This document shows positions 17,106 through 26,420 of a stretch of DNA of 57,936 nucleotides, piece after piece. The notes beneath the pieces are model-generated. The model saw only the letters and a list, made by a program, of their open reading frames with translations. It was not told the DNA's origin and made no database searches. The stretch spans positions 1 to 57,936 of the forward strand of contig NZ_JADNGN010000011.1 of assembly GCF_015553355.1 (NCBI RefSeq), given 5' to 3'. The stretch's first letter is position 1. Each line of letters starts with the position of its first letter. The translations under genes and the position numbers were made by a program. The stretch is from Collinsella aerofaciens. GTDB lineage: Bacteria; Actinomycetota; Coriobacteriia; Coriobacteriales; Coriobacteriaceae.

Positions 17106-17359
17106 GGGTGGCGATGCTTGTTTTAGCTATGGAGATTCGTTTGAAAATCGCGTCAATTGTGGAGATGAGGACCTTTGACCTCCTGTTCTCCTTATCCTCT
17201 ACCTGCGCTTTTGCTTGATTGTTGTATTTGAGCTCAATTTGTCAGGAATTGGGCAAGCTTTTGGTCAGGCTCCGGTACTTACCCGCATGAACCTCGGGGG
17301 TAGCCTCATCCTACGCGTCGCAGCCTCCCCGTGCGGCGCACGAGGGATAAGGAGCAGCC

Positions 17360-20300
17360 ATGTCCAACGCACCCACGCACTCTGTCCACAGCGCAATCGC
17401 AACGGGTCCGCTGCTCCTGCTCCTCTTCCTGCTTTTCGGCTGCCTGGCACCGGGAGCCGCATTTGCCGTCGATGGCTACGACCAGCTCGGCTTCCGCACT
17501 ATTAGCGATGATTGTGGGCCCTTCTTCATCGGCAAGTATGAAGCTCAAGACACCTCGATTGCCTACTGCATGAACCAGGAGCGCCCCGGCCCCACCAAAC
17601 CGGGCGGCCCATGGCTCAACTTTGATCAAGGCTGGGTGTGGCTCGACGACGAGTTCGCGGCAATCGTTTGTCACGGATATCCCACCACCACGTCGTTTGG
17701 CGGTTACCATCTTTCACCCGATCGCGCCCGCGCCGCCACCCAGCTTGCCGTATGGATGCTCAACGGCACTACCCATGTCGACGGCACCTACTCCTACACG
17801 ACCGCTCAGGGTAAAACCAAGAGCGGACACTTTACCGCCGACAATGAAGTCGTGACGGCTGCGCGGTGGCTCCACGACAGCGCAAAATCAGGAAGCATCA
17901 AAGCCGCTCCGCACCGCGCGCGACGCTATCTAGGGGCCGTATCGGGCGGCAGCAAACGTCAAGACATGCTCTATGTACTGCCGGCGGTCTCTGTTTCCTT
18001 CCAAAAGCAGTCTGCGAACACCGTTATTACCAGCGGAAACAATACCTATCAGTTTACCGGGGCAACATTCGATATTTTTGAGAGCGGCAGCGGCGCGCGT
18101 GTCGGCACCATCAAGATGGACAGCAACGGTCGAGCGCAAGCAACACTTCTGCCCAACACGGCATACTACCTAGTTGAAACGAAGGCGCCGACCGGCTATG
18201 TCCCCCGCCACGATCGTATTGCCTTTACCACGGGGAATGACGGCGGGCAGGTCGCCATCGATGAACAACCCGGCACCATCAACCTGCGTATCGTAAAACT
18301 CGATGCCGCAACGAATGCCGGCCCCCAGGTGGGATCTTCACTCGCAGGAGCAGAGTTCACGTGTGTGTCGCAATCAACCCCTGGATGGTCGCAAATTCTC
18401 ACGACTGACGAAAGCGGTCGGGCTACACTCGCCGATGTCCCCTTAGGAACCTTTACCATCTACGAATCAAAAGCCCCCGAGGGCTACCTACCATCCAACG
18501 ACAGCTGGACCTATACCGTTGGAGCCGATCAGCTCGGCGATTCAGACGTGGTCGAGATCGAATCTCGCGTTTCCGATATCCCCATTGCGTTTAACCTTGA
18601 GATTTCCAAATTCAAGGATTACGGCAATAGCGACCAATCCGGTCTGGAGCAGCCGGCGGGTGGTGTTATCTTTGAGGTTGTCAGCAACAGCTCTCAGCAG
18701 GTTGTTGGCACACTGACCACAAACATCTATGGCTTTGCCTCCACCAAAGATCAGCCCGAAGCATGGTTCGGCACAGGCAAACGACCCGCCGGTGTCCACG
18801 GAGCCGTCCCATACGACCGTGCCGGCTACACGGTTCGCGAGGTTCCGGAAACCGTCCCCGAGGGTTTTAAACGTGCAGGGGAATGGACCATCGAGGCCAA
18901 TCAGATTTCCGACGGCGCCGAGCTTCAATATATCGTGGACAACCACGCTCTGTCGACGCATCTCCAGATTGTAAAACGCGATGCACAAACAGGTGCTTCT
19001 GTTCCCCTAGCCGGATTCACCTTCCAACTCCTCGACAGCAATCACGAGCCTGTCTCACAAACTTGCTGGTATCCAGCACATAACGTAATGGACACCTTTA
19101 CGACTGACGCGACCGGGACCGTCACACTTCCCGAATCGCTCGTGCCGGGCACCTATTATGTACGCGAAACCTCGGCCAAAGAGCCCTATCTTGTCGGCGA
19201 CGAGATCGAGGTAAACATACCCGCCGACATGAACCTAACGCCCGTTGCAATCGCCTCGTATTATGACCACGCCGCAACCGGAATCATCAGGATCGTTAAA
19301 ACCGATGCCGTAGACGGCAGCAGCCTCGCGGGCGCCATCTTTGAGATCCGTGCCTCGGGTGATATCGTGCGCCCCGACGGTAGCATTGCCGCGCTCGACG
19401 GTGAGACCGTCGCGACCGTCACGACGGATGAAGCTGGAGAAGCGCGCGCGGACGACCTCCCGCTGGGATCCGGCGCCGCACGCTACGAGGTCGTCGAGAC
19501 TCAAGCGCCGGCAGGCTTCTTACTCGATCGGACATCCCATATTGTCGACCTCACTTATGCCGACCAGAAAACACCCGTTGTAGAAGCACGGCTTAACGTA
19601 TCCGACGATTACACCAAAGTTGATATCTCCAAGGTCGATGCAAGCGGTGAGCAGGAAGTGGAAGGCGCACGGCTCACCTTATATGGTCCCGATAAAACCG
19701 AAATAGACTCCTGGACCTCATCCGACAAGCCGCACCGCATCGAACATCTTGCACCCGGCACCTACTCGTTGCGCGAAATGATGTCTCCGCGGACCTATGA
19801 CCTTGCCGAAGAGATAGCGTTTGAAATAAAGGATACGGGAGAAGTCCAATCCGTCGCGATGAAGGATGCGCCCATCGAGATCAAGGGGCAGGTCGACAAG
19901 CGTCAGGAACTTGTCCAACCTATCGGGAAGGGTCTACTGGCCAACGGCGATGGTAAAAATCGCGCCGCGACGCAAACCAATACGTATGGACTTTTCTCCT
20001 ATACCATTGACGCTCGAAACGATTCAGCTACCTGGGTTGATGAGTTCACAATTACCGATGATCTTGAGTGTGCCGAGGACGATACAGCGAGATTCGTCTC
20101 AATCGAAACCCCCGTCGCCATCGGCGACCTCAACGGTCTGTGCAACGTGTGGTATCGCACGACGCCGTTGGACTCGACAGACGTCGATGAGCCGGCAAAC
20201 GCGACACTTGACGATGGGCACGACAATCCTTGGCTTGAGTCCGACGAAGTAAAAGAGAGTCTTGGTGAGGACTGTCGCCTCGTCGATTACGACGGCTGGC

Positions 20301-20791
20301 ACCTCTGGAAGGCGGATGTCTCGACCACGGAATCCACCACACTCGAGGCGAAAGAGCTCGACCTTGCATCCAATACCGTCGTAACGGGCATTCGCATTGA
20401 ATACGGTGCAGTAGCCGCCGACTTTACGACTCGAAGCGATGCGGATTCTTGGACCCGTGATGATCTCAAAGATGAGCACGACGACCTTGACGATGCCAAA
20501 GCAATACTTGGCACAGACGCTCGGGGCGCAGTCGTGCACATGCAGGCAACGTCGGCTTATACGCCCCAAACCGCACTCACCAACAGCGCGCGCGTCGATC
20601 TTTGCCGCAACGGCGGCGGCGATAAACTTGAGTCACATGACGAGGACCGTGTCATTCAACGCTGTACCCTACCGCAGGACCTACCGGCAACAGGATCAGT
20701 TCCCATCACCGCTTGCATCACCGCGTTCCTGACCTCGGGTGCCGCAGCCCTATGGTTCGCTCGCCTTAGGTCGATCCAAAAGAAGCACTAG
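17360..20791 (+). CDS. Thioester-domain adhesin with SpaA/CnaB repeats, LPxTG-anchored
   Basis: 1143 residues. Signal peptide to about residue 36 (GAAFA), then a thioester domain with Cys70 (IAYCMNQ) and Gln128 in the TQLA motif; these two are expected to form a Cys-Gln thioester able to bind host molecules covalently. Six SpaA/CnaB-like modules follow, recognised by ETKAPTGY, ESKAPEGY, ETQAPAGF and similar ends, whose Glu supports isopeptide bonds. A distinct domain of about 220 residues precedes the sorting signal LPATG, a hydrophobic segment and a basic tail. The ATG follows AAGGAG. No sortase or pilin gene is adjacent, so it is either a stand-alone adhesin or a pilus tip protein encoded away from its pilus locus. 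Confidence 0.92.
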   Translation: MSNAPTHSVHSAIATGPLLLLLFLLFGCLAPGAAFAVDGYDQLGFRTISDDCGPFFIGKYEAQDTSIAYCMNQERPGPTKPGGPWLNFDQGWVWLDDEFAAIVCHGYPTTTSFGGYHLSPDRARAATQLAVWMLNGTTHVDGTYSYTTAQGKTKSGHFTADNEVVTAARWLHDSAKSGSIKAAPHRARRYLGAVSGGSKRQDMLYVLPAVSVSFQKQSANTVITSGNNTYQFTGATFDIFESGSGARVGTIKMDSNGRAQATLLPNTAYYLVETKAPTGYVPRHDRIAFTTGNDGGQVAIDEQPGTINLRIVKLDAATNAGPQVGSSLAGAEFTCVSQSTPGWSQILTTDESGRATLADVPLGTFTIYESKAPEGYLPSNDSWTYTVGADQLGDSDVVEIESRVSDIPIAFNLEISKFKDYGNSDQSGLEQPAGGVIFEVVSNSSQQVVGTLTTNIYGFASTKDQPEAWFGTGKRPAGVHGAVPYDRAGYTVREVPETVPEGFKRAGEWTIEANQISDGAELQYIVDNHALSTHLQIVKRDAQTGASVPLAGFTFQLLDSNHEPVSQTCWYPAHNVMDTFTTDATGTVTLPESLVPGTYYVRETSAKEPYLVGDEIEVNIPADMNLTPVAIASYYDHAATGIIRIVKTDAVDGSSLAGAIFEIRASGDIVRPDGSIAALDGETVATVTTDEAGEARADDLPLGSGAARYEVVETQAPAGFLLDRTSHIVDLTYADQKTPVVEARLNVSDDYTKVDISKVDASGEQEVEGARLTLYGPDKTEIDSWTSSDKPHRIEHLAPGTYSLREMMSPRTYDLAEEIAFEIKDTGEVQSVAMKDAPIEIKGQVDKRQELVQPIGKGLLANGDGKNRAATQTNTYGLFSYTIDARNDSATWVDEFTITDDLECAEDDTARFVSIETPVAIGDLNGLCNVWYRTTPLDSTDVDEPANATLDDGHDNPWLESDEVKESLGEDCRLVDYDGWHLWKADVSTTESTTLEAKELDLASNTVVTGIRIEYGAVAADFTTRSDADSWTRDDLKDEHDDLDDAKAILGTDARGAVVHMQATSAYTPQTALTNSARVDLCRNGGGDKLESHDEDRVIQRCTLPQDLPATGSVPITACITAFLTSGAAALWFARLRSIQKKH

Positions 20792-20798
20792 CGCGATG

Positions 20799-20836
20799 AA
20801 AAAGCGGGCGAGCCAGTCCCCCGGCTCGCCCGCTTT
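20799..20836. terminator. Bidirectional terminator
   Basis: AAAGCGGGCGAGCC and GGCTCGCCCGCTTT form a 14-bp stem flanked by A and T runs, placed between convergent genes (the adhesin and the small membrane protein at 20858). Confidence 0.85.
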
Positions 20837-20857
20837 CAATCATGTAAATCTCCGTAT

Positions 20858-21076
20858 CTACTCTGAAGACGAAGATCCACCATCAACGATTGCTTGCTCG
20901 GACTCAGGAATCCCATCGGCACCCGTGCTCTGTTCTTGCTCCACCTCTTCGCTGATTGCGGAGGCGGGGGTCGAGCCCTTCGCACCCACGATGTAGGCAG
21001 CCCCAAATCCTAACGCAATGGCAATCAAGGTCAAAATCACGTAGACAGGCCAATGGCGCTTAATATACGAAAACAC
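20858..21076 (-). CDS. Small single-pass membrane protein
   Basis: 72 residues with one transmembrane helix (VYVILTLIAIALGFGAAYIVG) and an acidic Ser/Glu-rich tail. GTG start preceded by AAGGAG at good spacing. It lies 21 bases after the M28-like peptidase gene on the same strand and is likely its partner in one operon. No known family recognised. Confidence 0.7.
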   Translation of the reverse strand: MFSYIKRHWPVYVILTLIAIALGFGAAYIVGAKGSTPASAISEEVEQEQSTGADGIPESEQAIVDGGSSSSE

Positions 21077-21097
21077 GTTGACTCCTTAGAGCTCCGT

Positions 21098-24000
21098 CTA
21101 CGAACGGCGGATAACCTCGGTCACGACCTCGGATACCGTGGCAATGTTCGTCGGGTTGACATTGTGGGGCAGGTCGTCCTCGGTACGAGCGCAAGCCAGA
21201 CGCGTGCCGTCCACGCCAGCGATGGTGAGGGCTCGGCGGCTCGCCTCGAGTGCGGCATAGGCATCGGTCTTGGCATAGGGCATCTCGAGCGCGCCACAAT
21301 CGACATGGAACGACTTGCACACCTTGCTGACCAAGTTCATGATGCGGCGATCGCCCTTAAGCAGCTGCTGTTCGCCCTCAACCGTCACCACCGAAAGCCT
21401 ACCGGCGCCGACGGATTCAAGATTGATGAAGAATACGCCGCGGAGCTTATCGCGATGCGAAGCCAAGAAGGCCTTCATACCGGCGTCATCACAATCCGAG
21501 GCGCCCGTTGCCACAAACCAGATATCGTGACCGAGCAGCTCATCATCGCCCATAGAGGCGACAGCCGAGAGCATATCTTCGGAAGAAGCGCCATCGGAAG
21601 ACGTAGCGCCACCCTTCCAGCCATCGTTATCGTCCTCGAAGTTATCCCACGAACCGATACCGCGACCGGACTTCTTGGCATCGTAATCGTCTTCGACGCC
21701 CAGCCAGTCACTCATGCTGTCCTGCTCGTTTTTCTTTTTACGACCGAACAGGCCGCCCAGGCCGCGCTTACGAGACTTGGGTGCCGCCGGGGCGGGAGCC
21801 GAAATGGTCTCGATCGGCTGGGCGCCCGACGCAACGGGCATAGGAGGCGCAACGGGTGCCGATGTGGGTTCGGGACCCTGGGCAGTAGCAAAGGGGTCGT
21901 TGACCTGGGCAGAGGGATCGGGAAGGTCGAACAGAGACGTGCGAGACGCAACGTTTGCCTGCTTCATCGACGGCAGCGACGGATCGGGGACCGAAGCCAG
22001 CGGAGACGAGGAAGGTGCAGGCGACGGAGCCGACGCCGGATCGGGAACATTTATCTGCGGACGCGGCGATGCCTGGGAGGAAATCTGGGCCATAAGGGAA
22101 TCGACCGTTTCGTCCTGGGTGGGAGCGACATTGGCAACCGTGCCACCGGAACCACTCGGGGTCGGCATGGTGAAAATCTGCGTGGAGTAAGGCCTCGACT
22201 CATCCGTCTCGGGAGCCTCGGTCACCGCAGGCACTTCCTCCTGCTCGACCTCGGTCGAATCGCCTTGATCGGCTGACGCGTATTGCTCTTCGTCAGAGTT
22301 GGCCTCGACGGACTCGCCCTCGGCAGCATCTTGGATTTCGGCAGCATCAATGGGCTCGCCATCGTCTGCCGCGTCGTCCTGTTCATCGGAAGCAGGAAGG
22401 GGCTCGGCAATCGCGGTGCCCTGCTTTTCAAACGTTATCGTGGAATCGAACTGCGCGGCATCAAACGACATGGTGCTATCGACGTGCTGCTGAGCCTCGA
22501 AAGACGTTGTCGCCTCAACAACATCCGCGGACGTCGGTTGCTGGGACTCAAAGGACGTTGTAGCTTCGGCAGCGTCGACGGGTACGGACTGCATAGCCTC
22601 GTTCTGCTCGAACTCTTGCGCCGCGCGCTCACGTGCCGCCTCGGCTGCCTGCTGCTGAGCGATAGCCTCCTGCTCGGCAGCCTCGCGTGCGGCAGCGCGC
22701 TTCTCCTCGAAATCGTCGACAAATTTCTTGCCCTTTGCAAGCGCACCCTTAAAGAAGTTGGAAGCGCTGGCGCCAATCGACGAGAACGCGGATGCAATGT
22801 CGGCATGGGGCGTTGCCGCGGGAATCTCGGCCGAGAAATCAGTATCGCTCTCGTAAGACACGCGCCTCGGCTGTTCAACGTAATCGTCGTCAGACTCGTC
22901 CGCAACGTCTTGCGCCGGCGCGGCGGGAGCCAAAATGTCCAGTCCTGCCGCGGGATCGAACGCGGACACTGCCTCGGGCTCGGCAACGGCAGCGGTAACC
23001 GCGGCAGACTCATCATCCACGGTGGCAGCGGGCGCAGGTGCAGTCACGACGGGGGCAGGCTCGGGCTCAAACGTCGGCTCCTCGCCCTCCTCGTAATCGA
23101 GCGTGCAGGACTCGGGAAGCATTCCGAGCGCACGGATGGCATCCGAACCAAAGCGGATGTTGCCGGCGGCGTTGCGATAGAGCTTGGGCTCGGGCTCGGC
23201 CGCGGCAGGCTCCTCCGCCGGCTCAGCAGCGGGAACCTCGTCATTGAACTCTTCGGCCTGGACAGCCTGATTCTGATCCTCGGGCACGATGGTGCCAATC
23301 AGCGTCTCGTCGGCAGACGCGCCCTCAAAGCCCTCGATCTGCTCGTCAAAAGCCTCGCCCTGTTCGGGCTCGGTTTGAGCGTCGGGAGCAATCGGCTGAC
23401 CGAACTCGTCCTCGGCGTAGGTAGGCTCTTCGTACTCGATGGTGTTGCCGTAGTCGTTTTGCTGCTGGGCCGCGGCATACTCCGCCGCCGCGCGCGCCAT
23501 TTCCTCGGCACGACGTTTCTGCTCCCCAAAATAGGTATCGAACGGAACATCGTCGGGAAACTCGTTCTCGCCCTGGAAGGGAGCAACGTTGTCCATAACA
23601 CCGAGCATAGCGGCGACAGAAGACTTGTTGCACACCGCGCCGGACGTATAGGGAAGAATGTGGCGGTTAGAGATGATGTTTGCCGCGTTGGCAAGTGCAA
23701 CGAGGGAAGCGAGGATCGCGACAATCCACAGCAGAACCTTGAGCGCGCCGGGGAGCGGCAGGATACGCAGGATGGCAACGGCAGCAGGGGCAACCGTGGC
23801 AACGGGCAACAGCTTGGCGATGAGCGCACGATACGAAGCATAGGGCTCGCGGGCGAGCAGCTCAGCACGGGGAGAGTCGTAGTGTGCGACAACGACCACC
23901 GGGCGGTTGCGCGGAGACGCGAGCGGGCCCGAGGCCTTGTGGTAGGCGATGACATTTTGGCTCACGCCCGTCTTGCCCAGACGCGAAACCACGGGGTGGC

Positions 24001-24295
24001 CCGTGCGCTCGAGCACGTAAAGAACGGCGCCGACAACGGCCAGCAAGGTGCCGACCAAGCCGATACCGCCGCCGATGCCCATCAGCAGGGCGCCGGCAAA
24101 CGCAAGAATACCGGTAACGGCAAATGCCAACCTACCGGGCGCCGGGGCATTGAACTCCTGAACCTCGGGATCAAAGCCGTGGTTGCGGAAGATCTGAGCG
24201 ATATCCTCGGCAGCCAAGCGCTCTTCTTCGCTGCATGCCGGCGTAATGCCGGTGTTCTGCAGCAGGTGGTTAATATAGTTCTGGGTGTTCGCCAT
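21098..24295 (-). CDS. Membrane M28-like peptidase split by a long acidic low-complexity segment
   Basis: About 1065 residues. The first 235 contain two pairs of transmembrane helices and the beginning of an M28 (aminopeptidase Y-like) fold: VVVVAHYDSPRAE with the metal-binding H-x-D, and GAVCNKSSVAAMLGVMDN where the family usually has GAxDN. Residues about 235-915 are Glu/Ala/Pro/Gln/Ser-rich and mostly disordered, with repeats such as ATTSFE. The fold resumes at DIWFVATGASDCDDAG, FFINLESVG and DDLPHNVNPT with a possible final His ligand. The catalytic Glu pair of the family (GAEE) is changed to GASD, so activity is doubtful. The ATG at 24295 follows GGAG; a long upstream frame is ignored. 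Confidence 0.75.
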   Translation of the reverse strand: MANTQNYINHLLQNTGITPACSEEERLAAEDIAQIFRNHGFDPEVQEFNAPAPGRLAFAVTGILAFAGALLMGIGGGIGLVGTLLAVVGAVLYVLERTGHPVVSRLGKTGVSQNVIAYHKASGPLASPRNRPVVVVAHYDSPRAELLAREPYASYRALIAKLLPVATVAPAAVAILRILPLPGALKVLLWIVAILASLVALANAANIISNRHILPYTSGAVCNKSSVAAMLGVMDNVAPFQGENEFPDDVPFDTYFGEQKRRAEEMARAAAEYAAAQQQNDYGNTIEYEEPTYAEDEFGQPIAPDAQTEPEQGEAFDEQIEGFEGASADETLIGTIVPEDQNQAVQAEEFNDEVPAAEPAEEPAAAEPEPKLYRNAAGNIRFGSDAIRALGMLPESCTLDYEEGEEPTFEPEPAPVVTAPAPAATVDDESAAVTAAVAEPEAVSAFDPAAGLDILAPAAPAQDVADESDDDYVEQPRRVSYESDTDFSAEIPAATPHADIASAFSSIGASASNFFKGALAKGKKFVDDFEEKRAAAREAAEQEAIAQQQAAEAARERAAQEFEQNEAMQSVPVDAAEATTSFESQQPTSADVVEATTSFEAQQHVDSTMSFDAAQFDSTITFEKQGTAIAEPLPASDEQDDAADDGEPIDAAEIQDAAEGESVEANSDEEQYASADQGDSTEVEQEEVPAVTEAPETDESRPYSTQIFTMPTPSGSGGTVANVAPTQDETVDSLMAQISSQASPRPQINVPDPASAPSPAPSSSPLASVPDPSLPSMKQANVASRTSLFDLPDPSAQVNDPFATAQGPEPTSAPVAPPMPVASGAQPIETISAPAPAAPKSRKRGLGGLFGRKKKNEQDSMSDWLGVEDDYDAKKSGRGIGSWDNFEDDNDGWKGGATSSDGASSEDMLSAVASMGDDELLGHDIWFVATGASDCDDAGMKAFLASHRDKLRGVFFINLESVGAGRLSVVTVEGEQQLLKGDRRIMNLVSKVCKSFHVDCGALEMPYAKTDAYAALEASRRALTIAGVDGTRLACARTEDDLPHNVNPTNIATVSEVVTEVIRRS

Positions 24296-24493
24296 GTGCG
24301 CTCCACATCCATAATCCGACAAATAGGCCCAATGCATGCACATTAGAACCGTATATAGTCGAAAGTATACCCCGAGCGAGCGCAAACGACCGAATTCGGG
24401 CCATCTTAACGCCCCGAGCGGACAAGGATATAGCCTAATCTCCATATCGGACTAAAATCATGGCAGCAAACCACCTTCTCATGCGAGGACTCT

Positions 24494-25516
24494 ATGACGG
24501 CAAGCGACGCGACCGCGACAATTAAAAAGGGAAGTTCGGAGCCCGGTTTCGATAAAACGGCTCAGCGCATCCTCAATCTTTTCTTTGTGCTCAACAGCTC
24601 CCCCGAACCGCTGACGACCGAGCAGATCGTCTTGGATTCTGACCTGGGATATGGCTCGGGCAACATCGACTCGGATAAGCGCAAGTTTCGGCGCGATCGT
24701 GACAAACTGCTCGAGCGTGGCATCTTAATCAAGGAAGTTCGCCCCGCCGGTGCGCAGGAGACCGAGGAAAGCTCGTGGACAATCGACCGCGAGCACACGT
24801 TTGCAGCAGGTGGCCTCATCACCGCAGACGACGCCGACATCCTACTCAACGCCATCGACCAGACGCTAGCGGCCGGCTCTTCCACCTTTGCCGCGCCGCT
24901 TGCCGATATTCGCTCCAAAATTGCCTACCTCACCGGCATGTCGGCGGTGGACGAAGCACCGATCCGCCGCTCTCCCACCGTCGATGCGGTATGGAGCGCC
25001 TTTGCCGAGCGATGCGCGCTGCGATTTTTATATCAGAACGGACGCGGCGAGCAGAAAGAACGTACCGTCTGTGTCTACGGCATGTTCGAACGCGAGGGCG
25101 TGGCGTACTTCTGCGGCCTCGACAATGTCACCGACGACATCAGGACATTCCGCTGCGACCGTATCGTTCGCGCATGGCGTCCTTCGAAGGCCTACGCCAT
25201 CCCTGCGGACTTCAATCTCAACGACTATCTGTTCTTTGAATTCGATTTCGCCGACCGACCGCCCGTTGCAGCCACGTTCTCGTTCGCCCCTCAGACGCAG
25301 ATCGATATGATCAACGGCCTCACGCGCGGGCGAGGTGAGCTCACACACACCGATGCGGGATGGATCTGGACCGTTGACGTGCGCGACCTTGAAGCCGCCG
25401 CCTCATTTTGCATGGCCCACGCCATGGACGGCATGAGGCCCATGGCCCCCAAATCGCTCAAGCAGGCGTGGAACCACCTCATAGAAAGGACGGTGCACGA
25501 GCATGCCCGTGCGTAA
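24494..25516 (+). CDS. WYL-domain transcription regulator, PafB-like
   Basis: 340 residues: an N-terminal helix-turn-helix of the DeoR type (residues about 20-80, KTAQRILNLFFVLNS and KRKFRRDRDKLLERGI) followed by a WYL domain and its C-terminal extension. It overlaps the next WYL gene by 14 bases. In actinobacteria such a pair, PafBC, activates SOS-independent DNA-damage genes when the WYL domain binds nucleic acid. Location next to a DinG-type helicase gene fits that theme. Function is assigned by analogy. Confidence 0.85.
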   Translation: MTASDATATIKKGSSEPGFDKTAQRILNLFFVLNSSPEPLTTEQIVLDSDLGYGSGNIDSDKRKFRRDRDKLLERGILIKEVRPAGAQETEESSWTIDREHTFAAGGLITADDADILLNAIDQTLAAGSSTFAAPLADIRSKIAYLTGMSAVDEAPIRRSPTVDAVWSAFAERCALRFLYQNGRGEQKERTVCVYGMFEREGVAYFCGLDNVTDDIRTFRCDRIVRAWRPSKAYAIPADFNLNDYLFFEFDFADRPPVAATFSFAPQTQIDMINGLTRGRGELTHTDAGWIWTVDVRDLEAAASFCMAHAMDGMRPMAPKSLKQAWNHLIERTVHEHARA

Positions 25517-26420
25517 ACTCACCAGCGAGCAGAGACTCTCGCGCGCCATCGACATCATGGAGGCCCTCTACGCCGCCGGCGATGGCGGCATGACACGAAC
25601 CGAGATTTGCAGCCGCTTTGACATCACGGGGGCGTCGCTCGACGAGATTCTCGAGATCGTCTCGACGCTCGCGGACCGAGAATCGGGCGCGCGCATCATC
25701 TGCGAATGCCGCGGCGAGCGCGTGGCCCTCACTGGTGACGCCGGGCGCGTGCTACCGTTGCGCCTGAGTGCCGCCGAGGGCGCCGTGCTCAACCATGAAC
25801 TTGAATCGTTGGGGATCGAGCCGCAGACGGCAGCTCGGATTCGACATGCCCTTCTGCCCGAAGAGCTCGGCTATAACCAGCGCGTCTTTGACACCGTCAA
25901 CCACGGGTCGCACTGGCAGCAGCTGAGCTGCGCCATTCAGGACGGTGTTCGTTGCCGCATCTCCTATCGCTCGATGGACGATGCGCGGCCACGCGAGCGT
26001 CTGGTCGACCCCTTGCGCATTACGGCAAACGGCGACCAAACATACCTGATTGCCTGGGACATCGCGATCGATGAGCAGCGCACCTATCGCATGGATAAAA
26101 TCGAGGGACTCACCTTGACGGAAGACTCCGTCGTGCCTCACACACCGGGCGTCGCATCCCTCCACGATTCCCTTGCCCGGACGCAGCGTAGCGCAAAGCT
26201 CTTGATGCCATTCGATATGGCGGAGCATCTGGACTGGGCCGGCATCACCCTAATCGAGCGCAGCGGGGCAGACATGGCAACGGTAACCGTGCATTACGGC
26301 TCCGAGCGTTGGCTACTGAGCCAGGTAATCGCAGCGGGCGGAGCCATCCGCATCTTGGATGACCCCGCCCTGTCAAAGCGTCTGTGCGATATGGCAAAAA
26401 CCCTCGTCTGTCCGCTTTAG
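25503..26420 (+). CDS. WYL-domain transcription regulator, PafC-like
   Basis: 305 residues with an N-terminal helix-turn-helix (SRAIDIMEALYAAGDGGMTR) and a WYL domain (QDGVRCRISYRSMDDARPRE, YLIAWDIAIDEQRTYRMDKI). It overlaps the preceding WYL gene and is translated with it. The last four bases overlap the 3' end of the convergent helicase gene. Likely a subunit of a PafBC-like heterodimer. Confidence 0.87.
   Translation: MPVRKLTSEQRLSRAIDIMEALYAAGDGGMTRTEICSRFDITGASLDEILEIVSTLADRESGARIICECRGERVALTGDAGRVLPLRLSAAEGAVLNHELESLGIEPQTAARIRHALLPEELGYNQRVFDTVNHGSHWQQLSCAIQDGVRCRISYRSMDDARPRERLVDPLRITANGDQTYLIAWDIAIDEQRTYRMDKIEGLTLTEDSVVPHTPGVASLHDSLARTQRSAKLLMPFDMAEHLDWAGITLIERSGADMATVTVHYGSERWLLSQVIAAGGAIRILDDPALSKRLCDMAKTLVCPL

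Larger units (their letters stand above)
16694..17359. other. Intergenic region with tRNA-Gly and repeat element
   Basis: No protein gene. It contains the purB upstream region, the hairpin-rich repeat (16796-16987), tRNA-Gly with its promoter, and about 250 bases of leader before the adhesin gene at 17360. In the leader I see no riboswitch that I recognise. Confidence 0.6.

Noticed and set aside
17251-17265. A 15-base match (AAGCTTTTGGTCAG with flanking base) shared between the adhesin leader and the rpsF upstream region
   Set aside because: A match of this length is expected about once by chance in a window of this size, and the surroundings do not align.
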